Shown: positions 43,965 to 51,420 of the stretch, in pieces
Layout: each line of letters opens with the position of its first letter
Position numbering within the stretch: the first letter of the stretch is position 1
NCBI GenBank assembly: GCA_963811895.1
Contig: CAWETE010000002.1
Location: 1-64,000, forward strand
From: DASSUW01 sp963811895
Lineage (GTDB): Bacteria > Actinomycetota > Thermoleophilia > Solirubrobacterales > Solirubrobacteraceae
DNA: 64,000 bases
Reading direction: 5' to 3'
Notes under the pieces: generated by a model
Told to the model about the DNA's origin: nothing
The model's input: only the letters and a program-made list of their open reading frames with translations
The model's database searches: none
Translations under genes and position numbers: made by a program

Positions 43965-44006
43965 GGGGAATCTCCCCTGTCTTTGCGTAGCCCGGAGCGG
44001 GCTACG
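43965..44006. promoter_or_regulatory. two palindromes in the DUF4242/secreted-protein divergent region
   Basis: GGGGA-ATC-TCCCC at 43965-43977 is followed by CGTAGCCC-GGAGC-GGGCTACG at 43986-44006. They sit 41-82 bp upstream of the minus-strand DUF4242 start and 104-145 bp upstream of the plus-strand secreted gene. Two tandem symmetric sites in a divergent promoter region suggest operators; no binding protein can be named. Confidence 0.4.
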
Positions 44007-44109
44007 TATCACCGCTGCATCGATGCCGTACCGCGCTACGGAGGACGACGCGTTGCCGATGACGGAGGCTCCCGCCATCAGGTCAATTCCTCCCCCAAGG
44101 AGCAACCTC

Positions 44110-44535
44110 ATGTCCCTCTCGAAGCGCATCGCAGCCGGTTCCGTCATCGTCGTCCTCGGCGCCGGGGCGGCACTGCCCGCCGTCGCGGCCGCCACCACGA
44201 CGACCGTCACGCAGACCTCGACGTACAACATCTCCGTCAACCGGGGCGTCCTGGCCGGAGGCGGGCACAAGGTGCGCGCCAAGGTCGCCGTCACCAACCC
44301 GGACCAGAGCGTCAGCGACTGGTACAGCCGCGCGACGGTCCGCAAGGTCGTCCGCAAGGCGGCGAACGACGGCATCCAGAAGCCGTTCAACTACCAGGGC
44401 TACCGCTGCGTGCCCGTGCTGGACGGCAGCATGAACGCGAGCGTCGCCCGCTTCACCTGCAGGCTGAACGGCGCCGACGTCCCGACGACCGTCAAGCTCA
44501 CCTTCACGATCCCGTTCGAGCCGGCCACGGCCTGA
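44110..44535 (+). CDS. small secreted protein, unknown function
   Basis: 141 residues with signal peptide (MSLSKRIAAGSVIVVLGAGA, Ala-rich cleavage region). The mature part has two cysteines (GYRCVPVL and RFTCRLNG), likely a disulfide, and alternating strands such as TVTQTSTYNISVNRGV and VKLTFTIPFEP. ATG 44110 has AAGGAG 7 nt upstream; longer frames to 43924 lack a signal peptide. No family recognised; a small beta-sandwich is probable. Confidence 0.8.
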   Translation: MSLSKRIAAGSVIVVLGAGAALPAVAAATTTTVTQTSTYNISVNRGVLAGGGHKVRAKVAVTNPDQSVSDWYSRATVRKVVRKAANDGIQKPFNYQGYRCVPVLDGSMNASVARFTCRLNGADVPTTVKLTFTIPFEPATA

Positions 44536-44582
44536 TCACTCGGTGCCCGGGAGAGGCGCGGCGCGACGCCGCGCCACTCCGG

Positions 44583-45528
44583 CTACTGCAGCAACTGGTC
44601 CGTCAGGCACTCGGCCGGCTGCTTGTCCTCGCGCCAGCGCGAGATCTTCGTGCCGTGGCGGATGCGGTCGTTGCTCACGTGGTCGAACGTGACCTCGACG
44701 ACCAGCTCGGGTCGCAGGGAGACCCACTCGAGCTCGCGGTCGCTCGCCCAGCGGCTCGGGTCGCCCATCCCTCGCTCGCCGGTCTCGTACGGCTTCAGCC
44801 TGGCCGGGAGCTCGCGCTTCTCCTTGGCCGAGAAGCCGGAGGTGTGGCCGACGGTGCGCAGCTCGCCGCTCTCGTCGTAGAGCCCGAGGATCAGCGAGCC
44901 GACGGTGCCCTCCTCCTTGCCGGGTCGCCAGCCCTGGACGACGGCGTCGATCGTCCGTATGCGCTTGATCTTCAGCATCCCCTTGCGCTCACCCGGGAGA
45001 TACGGCGCGGCGAGCTCCTTGGCGACGACGCCCTCGGCGCCCTCGAGCCACTCCTGCGCGCCGTCGGGGTCGAAGGCCACCGGCGTCAGGTCGACGGGCT
45101 TCTCGACGCGCTTCTCCAGTCGCTTGCGGCGCTCGTGCTGGGGCAGCTCGAGCAGCAGTCTCGTCGTCCTCGGCGAGCAGGTCGAAGGCGATGAAGCGGG
45201 TCGGGGTCTGCTCGGCGAGCATGTTGATGCGCGACTCGGCCGGGTGGATGCGCTGCCCGAGCGCGTCGAAGTCCTGCCGGCCCTGATCGTCGAACAGCAC
45301 GATCTCGCCGTCGAGCACGTAGCGGCCGGCGGGGAACTTCAGCTCGGGGAAGTAGCGGGTGAGCGGGCGTCCGTTGCGCGACTGGAGGTAGACGTCGCCT
45401 GCGTCCACGAAGGCGATCGCGCGGAAGCCGTCCCACTTGGGCTCGAACGCCCAGCCATCGCCGGTCGGCAGCGCCTTGGCGGAGCGGGCGAGCTGGGGCA
45501 GGACCGGCGGGGAGAGCGGCAGCGTCAT
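44583..45528 (-). CDS. ATP-dependent DNA ligase (frameshifted)
   Basis: About 315 residues, LigC/LigD-ligase type. Nucleotidyltransferase motif EPKWDGFRAIAFVD with the adenylated lysine, then RNGRPLTRYFPEL, LDGEIVLFDDQGRQDF, FIAFDLLAEDDE, EGVVAKELAAPYLPGERKGM and KIKR, and an OB-fold C-terminus. One extra A near 45159 breaks the frame; removing it gives EDDELLLELPQHERRK. Length is 3n+1. No polymerase or nuclease domain is attached and no ku gene is nearby, so a role in a minor repair path rather than classical NHEJ is likely. Confidence 0.85.
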
Positions 45529-45544
45529 GTCCCCAGCAAAGCAA

Positions 45545-45575
45545 AGAGCCCCTGACGCTGGGCGGCAGAGGCTCT
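45545..45575 (-). terminator. hairpin terminator after the 34-residue micro-protein gene
   Basis: The arms AGAGCCCCTG (45545-45554) and CAGAGGCTCT (45566-45575) pair at 9 of 10 positions. On the minus strand the hairpin is followed by TTTGCTTTGC, so it can end transcription of the micro-ORF at 45600-45704 before the ligase gene starting at 45528. Confidence 0.6.
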
Positions 45576-45599
45576 GAGAGGGTGTTGGGGAGGCGCGCT

Positions 45600-45704
45600 C
45601 TAGGAGAGCGGGCGGCGCTCGTTGAAACCGGGCCGATCCTCGGGACCGAACTTGAGCCCGATGATGGCCGCGATCGGAAGCGCGATGGCGGCGAGAGTGA
45701 TCAT
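45600..45704 (-). CDS. 34-residue membrane micro-protein
   Basis: A 35-codon ORF, ATG to TAG. It starts MITLAAIALPIAAIIGLKFG, one membrane helix, then a polar tail PEDRPGFNERRPLS. A hairpin with a T-rich flank follows. A weak GAGGG lies directly upstream. Hydrophobic segment, codon use and the terminator support it as a real gene. No family is recognised. Confidence 0.5.
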   Translation of the reverse strand: MITLAAIALPIAAIIGLKFGPEDRPGFNERRPLS

Positions 45705-45774
45705 GCCCTCATTATCGGATCATGTGCGGCATCGCTTCATACTTGATTGACTACGGCGTCAGAAGGCTGAGCCT

Positions 45775-46680
45775 ATGACTCTTCAACAGCTCACGTACTT
45801 CCTCGCCGCCGTCGAGCGCGGGTCCTTCTCGGCCGCCGCCGAATCGCTGTTCATGGCCCAACCGAGCCTGTCCGAGCAGATCCGCCGGCTCGAGGCCGAG
45901 CTAGGGGTGCCGCTGTTCGTGCGCGTCGGCCGCGGCCTGCGGCTGACCGAGGCCGGCCGCCTGTTCCTGCCGCATGCCGAGCGCACGGTCGAGGCGGCGC
46001 GCGAGGCCGCCGGGTCGGTCCAGGAAGTGCGCGAGCTCACCGGCGGCACGGTCGCGTTCGGCACCTTCGGCAGCGCGCACCACTACCTGCTCGTGGGCCT
46101 GATCCAGGACTTCCGCAAGCAGCACCCGTACGTGCGCGTGCGGGCGATCGGCCAGAACTCCGCCGAGGTGGCCGACGCCGTGCGCGAGGGCGACCTCGAG
46201 GCCGGCCTCGTCGCTCTGCCGGTCGACGACCGCGGCCTCGACGTGCGGCCGGCGATGCGCGAGGAGCTGCTCTACGTGAGCGCCGACCCCGAGCGCGTCA
46301 GCGCCCCGATGACGATCGAGCGGCTCGCCGACGCCCCGCTGATCCTCTACGACGCGCGCTGGGGCCAGGACGACCCGATGCGCCGCCAGCTGCGCGAGCG
46401 GGCGCAGGCGGGCGGCGTGACGGTGGAGCCGCGGATCGAGGTCGAGTACGTGACCGCCGCGCTCGAGCTGGCCGCGCGCGGGCTGGGCGACACCGTCAGC
46501 TCGCGGCAGATGATCCGGTCGCGCGGGCTGGCGCGCAGGCTCGAGGGCGTCGGGTTCGACCCGCCGCTGCACGACACGTTCGCCTTCATCACGCGTCGGA
46601 ACGCGCATCTGTCGCCGGCGACGCGGGAGTTCATCCGGCTGGCGGAGACGCGGGTGGAGGCTTTGCGGCGGGAGCTGTAG
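45775..46680 (+). CDS. LysR-family transcriptional regulator
   Basis: 301 residues. N-terminal helix-turn-helix MTLQQLTYFLAAVERGSFSA, AAESLFMAQPSLSEQIRRLE, LGVPLFVRVGRGLRLTEAGR, then a type-2 periplasmic-binding effector domain. A standard LTTR of normal length. Its upstream neighbour is the divergent micro-protein (start 45704, 71 bp away), which is the obvious candidate target, as LTTRs often regulate a divergent gene. A 207-bp palindrome follows its stop. Confidence 0.93.
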   Translation: MTLQQLTYFLAAVERGSFSAAAESLFMAQPSLSEQIRRLEAELGVPLFVRVGRGLRLTEAGRLFLPHAERTVEAAREAAGSVQEVRELTGGTVAFGTFGSAHHYLLVGLIQDFRKQHPYVRVRAIGQNSAEVADAVREGDLEAGLVALPVDDRGLDVRPAMREELLYVSADPERVSAPMTIERLADAPLILYDARWGQDDPMRRQLRERAQAGGVTVEPRIEVEYVTAALELAARGLGDTVSSRQMIRSRGLARRLEGVGFDPPLHDTFAFITRRNAHLSPATREFIRLAETRVEALRREL

Positions 46681-46687
46681 CGCCGGC

Positions 46688-46894
46688 GAACGTCAACTGC
46701 GGCTGGGTAGGGGAGCGGGGAGGCCGGCGGGGCTGGTTTCCGTCATCGAATCCTGCCTAAGGGTCGTATTTCGACCCTTAGGCAGGACAGTGTCCTGTTC
46801 TAGTGGTGTATAGCCCCACCAGGACAGGATGCTTCGCCGAACTCCGCCGCGCGGCCGGCTCCCCAGCTCCCCTACCCAGCCGCAGTTGACGTTC
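46688..46894. repeat. 207-bp nested palindrome with 29-bp perfect terminal inverted repeats
   Basis: Outer arms at 46688-46716 and 46866-46894 are perfect 29-bp inverted repeats (begin GAACGTCAACTGCGG). Just inside, GGGGAGGCCGGC and GCCGGCTCCCC extend the pairing with one bulge. The centre holds a perfect 16-bp stem with 5-nt loop TATTT (46751-46787, stem core CCTAAGGGTCG) and a second hairpin with arms TGTCCTG (46791-46797) and CAGGACA (46820-46826). The right end contains the first bases of the SDR stop codon. No ORF or target-site duplication is apparent. Confidence 0.85.
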
Positions 46895-47672
46895 AGTCCC
46901 GCCGCGGCGCCGCGGTCCCACCGCGCAGCCGCCGCACGACCGCATCCGAGAACCGCGGCGCGATCCCGTTCAGCCCCAGCAGCCGCACGAAGCTCGGATA
47001 CGCGACCCAGCGCTGGTCCTTCTCGACGCCCCGCAGCACCGCCTGCGCCAGCTTCCCGGCGTCGGCGGCGCGCGAGCCGTCGCGGTACCAGTCGGGCAGC
47101 GAGTCCTTCTCGTGGTCGTGCAGGTGGGTGGCGATCTCGCCCGGGAAGACGGTGGTGACCGACACGCCGGAGCCGCTCAGCTCATGCCGCAGCGCCTCGG
47201 CGAATCCCCGCTGGGCCGCCTTGGTGGCGCCGTAGCCCGCCGCCCACGGGAACGCGCGCAGGCCGGCGCCCGAGGAGACGATCACGATGTGGCCGCTCGC
47301 CCGGTCCACGAGATGGCCGAGCGTCGCCCGCACCGTGTAGACGGTGCCGAGCCAGTTGACGCGCGTCATCGCCTCGATCTTCTCGACGTCCTGGCCCAGG
47401 AACGGCCCGTAGTGGGCGATGCCGGCGTTGGCGACCACGAGGTCGAGCCCGCCCGCCTCGTCGACGAACCGCGCCACGGCGGCCTCGACCTGCGCCCGGT
47501 CGCCGACGTCGGCCGGCAGCGCGACCGCGCGCGGCCCGAGATCGCCGACCTCCGCCGAGCGCGCGAGCACGCCGACGGCCGCTCCGCGCGCGGCCAGCGC
47601 CCGCGCCAGCTCGAGCCCGATCCCCCGCGAGGCGCCGGTGACCAGCGCCCTGGTCGTCGCGTCGATGCGCAT
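46893..47672 (-). CDS. short-chain dehydrogenase/reductase
   Basis: About 259 residues. Cofactor motif ALVTGASRGIGLELARALAA, NAG in VVANAGIAHYG, catalytic Ser in VIVSSGAGLRAF and YxxxK in AAGYGATKAAQRGFAE, and PGEIATHLHDHE. The classical SDR layout with an extended C-terminus. ATG 47672 (MRIDATTRA) is favoured because ATG 47699 would begin on the first bases of the divergent regulator. The stop lies in the terminal repeat of the palindrome. Substrate unknown. Confidence 0.9.
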   Translation of the reverse strand: MRIDATTRALVTGASRGIGLELARALAARGAAVGVLARSAEVGDLGPRAVALPADVGDRAQVEAAVARFVDEAGGLDLVVANAGIAHYGPFLGQDVEKIEAMTRVNWLGTVYTVRATLGHLVDRASGHIVIVSSGAGLRAFPWAAGYGATKAAQRGFAEALRHELSGSGVSVTTVFPGEIATHLHDHEKDSLPDWYRDGSRAADAGKLAQAVLRGVEKDQRWVAYPSFVRLLGLNGIAPRFSDAVVRRLRGGTAAPRRD

Positions 47673-47697
47673 CGGGCCGGAGGATATGCTCAGAGCC

Positions 47698-48411
47698 ATG
47701 TCGCACGATCACGCCACCGTCGCCGAAGAGGAGTACCTCCAGACCATCTTCTGGCTCCAGGAGGCCGGCCTGCCGATGACCGGAGCGAACGTCGCCCGCG
47801 CCATGCAGCTCTCGGCGCCGACCGTGCACGAGATGATCGGCCGCCTCGAGCGCGACGGCTACATCACGCGCGCCGCCGACAAGGCCCTGCAGTTCACGGA
47901 CACCGGGCTCGAGCACGCGGAGGGCATCGTCACCCGGCACCGGCTGATCGAGCGCTTCCTGACCGACGTGCTCGGGATCCCGTGGGACGACGTGCACGAG
48001 GAGGCCGAGCGGCTCGAGCACGCGATGTCGCCCGTGCTCGAGGAGCGCATGCGGGCCGCGATCGGCGATGCCAAGACGTGCCCGCACGGTCACCCGCTCA
48101 ACCCCGACGACCGCATCGAAGGCGTCCCGCTGGCCGACGTCGAGCCGGGCGCCAAGGTCACCGTCCTGCGCTTCGAGAACGAGGCCGAGGACCTGCTGCA
48201 CCTGTTCATGAACGAGGGCTTCGCCCCCGGCAAGAAGGGCAAGGTCGCCGAGGCCGACGCCGAGCACGTGGTTGTTGCGTTCGACGACGGCCACGCCACT
48301 CTCACCCGCTCGGTGTCCGAGACCGTCTCCGTCCTGGCCGACCCCTCGCCGCCGCCGCGGACGGCGCTGCCGGAGCAGCTCGTCCTGGCGAAGGAGCGGT
48401 ACGGCCGCTAG
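47698..48411 (+). CDS. DtxR/MntR-family metal-dependent regulator
   Basis: 237 residues. N-terminal winged helix EEYLQTIFWLQEAGLPMTGA, SAPTVHEMIGRLERDGYI. Dimerisation and metal domain with HEEAERLEHAMSPVLEERM and CPHGHPLNPDDR, then a C-terminal SH3-like FeoA domain (PGAKVTVLRFENEAED). Such proteins repress metal uptake with Fe2+ or Mn2+ bound. Divergent from the SDR gene, 25 bp between starts. No metal transporter is in view. Confidence 0.9.
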   Translation: MSHDHATVAEEEYLQTIFWLQEAGLPMTGANVARAMQLSAPTVHEMIGRLERDGYITRAADKALQFTDTGLEHAEGIVTRHRLIERFLTDVLGIPWDDVHEEAERLEHAMSPVLEERMRAAIGDAKTCPHGHPLNPDDRIEGVPLADVEPGAKVTVLRFENEAEDLLHLFMNEGFAPGKKGKVAEADAEHVVVAFDDGHATLTRSVSETVSVLADPSPPPRTALPEQLVLAKERYGR

Positions 48412-49650
48412 GTGACCCTGGAGCGAGCCGCGTCCACGAGGCGCTGCTCGCCACGCTCGACCAGGCCGCGCAGGCGGTCGAGCGCGTCCCAGACGTCGAC
48501 GTAGCGCGTGTAGAGCGGCGCCACGCCGAGCCGGATCGTGTCCGGCCCGCGGAAGTCGGGGATCACGTCGGCGCGCTCGATCAGCGCGCGGCAGATCGGC
48601 CACGCCTCGGCGTGCCGGAGCGCGACGTGCGATCCCCGCACCGAAGCGTCGCGCGGCGACCCGAGCTCGAAGCCGAGCGGCGCCAGCCACTCGTCGTGCA
48701 GGGCCACGATCAGCTCGCACTGCGCGACCGACTTCTCGCGCAGGGCCCCGATGCCCGCCTCGGCCGTGATGCGCACGCCCTCCTCCACCGCGGCCAGGCC
48801 GGCGATGCCCGGCGTGCCCGCCATGAAGCGGCCGATGCCGTCCACCGGGTCGTACGAGCGGTCCATGTCGAACTGGTCGCGCTGCCCGAACCAGCCCTGG
48901 ATCGGCGAGCGCAGGCGCGGCTGGACCTCCTCGGCCGCGTACAGGAAGGCGGGCGCCCCCGGCCCGCCGTTGAGGTACTTGTAGGTGCAGCCGACCGCGA
49001 GCTCGACGCCGTTCTCGCGCAGGTCGACGGGCAGCGCGCCGGCCGAGTGGCAGAGGTCCCACACCACGTGCGCGTCGTAGCGGCGCGCCACGTCCGTCAG
49101 CCCGCGCATGTCGGCGAGCGCCCCGGTGCGGTAGTTCACGTGCGAGAGCACGACGAGTGCCACGGTGTGGTCGCCCAGCGCCGACTCGAGATCCTCCGGG
49201 CCGGTCGATCATCCGCAGCGTGAGGCCGCGCTGCTCGGCCAGGCCTTCGAGCACGTAGCGGTCGGTCGGGAAGTTGTCGCGGTCGGTGACCACGGCGCCC
49301 TGGGCCGACAGCCGGTAGGCGTCGAGCGCCGCCGAGCACAGCTTGAAGAGGTTGACGGTCGTCGAGTCCGAGACGATGACCTCGCCGGGCCGCGCCCCGA
49401 GGACGCCCTCCGCGAGCAGGTCGCCGACCCGCGTGGGCATGTCGATCCACTCCTCCCAGCCCGAGACGAGCCGGTCGCCCCACTCGTCGAGCACGCCGGT
49501 CATCCGCTCGCGGGCGGCGCGCGGCAGCCGCCCGAGCGAGTTGCCGTCGAGGTAGATCAGCTCCGGCCGCGTGACGGCGAAGCGCTCGCGGAAGCCGGCG
49601 AGCGGATCGGCGGCGTCCAGCTCGGCGGCCTCCTCGCGCGTCAGAGCCAC
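48408..49650 (-). CDS. kynU: kynureninase (frameshifted)
   Basis: About 414 residues. Hydrolyses kynurenine to anthranilate and alanine with PLP. N-terminus TREEAAELDAADPLAGFRER, ELIYLDGNSLGRLPRAARER, then VSDSTTVNLFKL. C-terminal half LSHVNYRTGALADM, VVWDLCHSAGALPVDLRENG, and the PLP-lysine in GCTYKYLNGGPGAPAFLY. One extra C near 49197 breaks the frame between MIDRP and EDLESALGDHTVAL; length is 3n+1. GTG 49650 overlaps the stop of the upstream hydrolase by 10 nt. Confidence 0.9.
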
Positions 49651-50319
49651 TCGACCACCGCCTTCCAGCAGCGCGAGCCCGGCTCGAGGTGCTCGTAGTG
49701 GCTCTCGTCGTCGACGATCACGAGCTCGCAGTCGTCGCCGGCCTCGCGGGCGGCCGCCGCGAACTCGCGCGAGACGTGTACGGGCACGTCGTCGTCGCGC
49801 TCGCCGTGCACGAGCAGCAGCGGCACGCCGATCGGCAGCCGCCGCCGCGGCGACGCCCGCGCGTAGCGGTGCGGCACCTCCTCCGGCGTGCCGGCGAGCA
49901 GCTGGTTGACCACGTTGTCCGAGGTGCCGAGGCGCGACAGCTCCTCGAGGTCGAGCGCGCCGGCCTGCGAGACCGCGGCGTCGACGAGCCCCTCCGCCGC
50001 GGCCCAGACGGCGAGGTGGCCGCCCGCCGAGTGGCCGATGGCGACCGTCCGCGAGGCCTCGACGGGCAGCGCCCGGATCGCCGCCTCGACGTCCTCGAAG
50101 GTGTCCCGGCCAGCCGCCGTCACCGCCGAGCCGCCGGTACTCGATGTTCCACACCGCCCAGCCGCGCGCCACCAGGTCGCGGGCGATCCCGCCCTCCAGC
50201 TCGCGGCCGTAGCGCTGCCGCCAGAACCCGCCGTGGATGAGCACGGCCACGGAGTCCGACTCCCCGTGCAGCTCGCAGACCTGGGACGGATGGTCCCCGT
50301 AGCTATGCAGTGACGCCAA
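49641..50319 (-). CDS. alpha/beta hydrolase, kynurenine formamidase-like (frameshifted)
   Basis: About 226 residues. The oxyanion motif VLIHGGFWRQRYG is the HGGxW form of animal-type kynurenine formamidase. GHSAGGHLAVWAA carries the nucleophile serine, LLLVHGERDDDVPVHVSREF the acid, and SHYEHLEPGS the histidine. One extra G near 50110 breaks the frame; removing it gives GGWPDTFEDVEAAI. Length is 3n+1. TTG 50319 is used for lack of a better start. It lies between an aminotransferase and kynureninase, so N-formylkynurenine hydrolysis is the most likely role. Confidence 0.8.
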
Positions 50320-51401
50320 GCGACCGCACGGCCTCTGCGAGCCGCGACACGCCTTCGTCGATCTGCTCCGGCGTCACGCCCGAGTAGGCGAGCCGGAGCG
50401 TGTTCTCGCCGCCCTCGAGCAGGAAGTCGGTGCCCTTGACGAAGATCACGCCGCGCTCGGACGCCGCCTTCTCGAGCTCCGCGACGGACACCTCCTCCGG
50501 CAGCACGACCCACATGAAGTAGCCGCCCTGGGGCGGGCTGAACTGCGCCTCCGGCAGGTCGCGCCGGAGCGCGGTGACGAGCGCGTCGCGCCGGTCGCGC
50601 AGCGCGTTCTTGACCGTCGCGACCGCGCTGTCCATGCGGCCCGAGCGCACGAACTGGTTGACGATCGACTGCGACACCATGCTCGGCGAGATGTAGGTGT
50701 TGGTGGCGATGCCCTGGATCTGCTTGATCACGGCCTGCGGGCCGACCAGGTAGCCGACGCGGATGCCCGGGCAGACGGTCTTCGAGAACGAGGAGGCGTA
50801 GACGACCTGGCCGGAGTCGTCCTGCGACACCATCGTCGGCAGGCCCTCGCCCTCGAAGCGGATCGAGATGTAGGGGTCGTCCTCGAACAGCGTGAAGTCG
50901 AACTCGCGCGCGAGCTCGAGCAGCTTCGCCCGCTTGGTCGGCGCTCAGCGTGTAGCCGGCGGGGTTCTGGAAGTTGGGGATCACGTGGGCGAGCGTGGGG
51001 CGGACGTTCTCCTCCCGCAGCAGCCGCTCCAGCTCGACGACGTCGATGCCGTCGGTCTCGAGCTCGACCATCCGGATGTCGCCGCCGCGGTTGCGCAGGT
51101 TGAGCAGCGTGCGGTCGTACGTCGGCGACTCGACGATCACCGTGTCGCCCGGGTTCACCAGCAGCTCGAACAGGAACGCGTCGGCCTGCATCGAGCCGTT
51201 GGTGACCAGCACCTGGTCGACCTCCACCTCGTGCACCTCGGCGATGTACTCGCGCAGCGGCACGTAGCCGACCGACGTCCCGTACGCCGTGGTGCCGGCC
51301 GGATCGTTCTCGAAGGCGAGCTGCGCGGCCTCGCGCAGGCCCTCCACGTCGACGATGTCGAGCGACGGCGCCCCGCGGGCGAAGGAGATCGTGTCGGCCA
51401 T
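50303..51401 (-). CDS. PLP-dependent class I/II aminotransferase (frameshifted)
   Basis: About 366 residues, 2-aminoadipate/kynurenine-aminotransferase-like fold I enzyme. SFARGAPSLDIVDVEGLREA, TNGSMQADAFLFELLVNPGD, PNFQNPAGYTL, then FDFTLFEDDPYISIRF and the PLP-lysine in VVYASSFSKTVCPGIRVGYL. One extra C near 50938 separates YTLSAD from KRAKLLELAREFD; length is 3n+1. First of a three-gene cassette with the formamidase-like hydrolase and kynureninase; it overlaps the hydrolase start. A kynurenine or aromatic amino-acid transaminase role fits but is not proven. Confidence 0.85.
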
Positions 51402-51420
51402 GGCCCGCAGGATACGCGGG

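Noticed and set aside
44583..45528. Complete NHEJ system around the DNA ligase.
   Set aside because: No ku, polymerase or phosphoesterase domain is encoded in the window.
46716..46866. CRISPR-like or IS element reading of the nested palindrome.
   Set aside because: There are no repeated units with spacers and no transposase ORF; the repeats are inverted and single.
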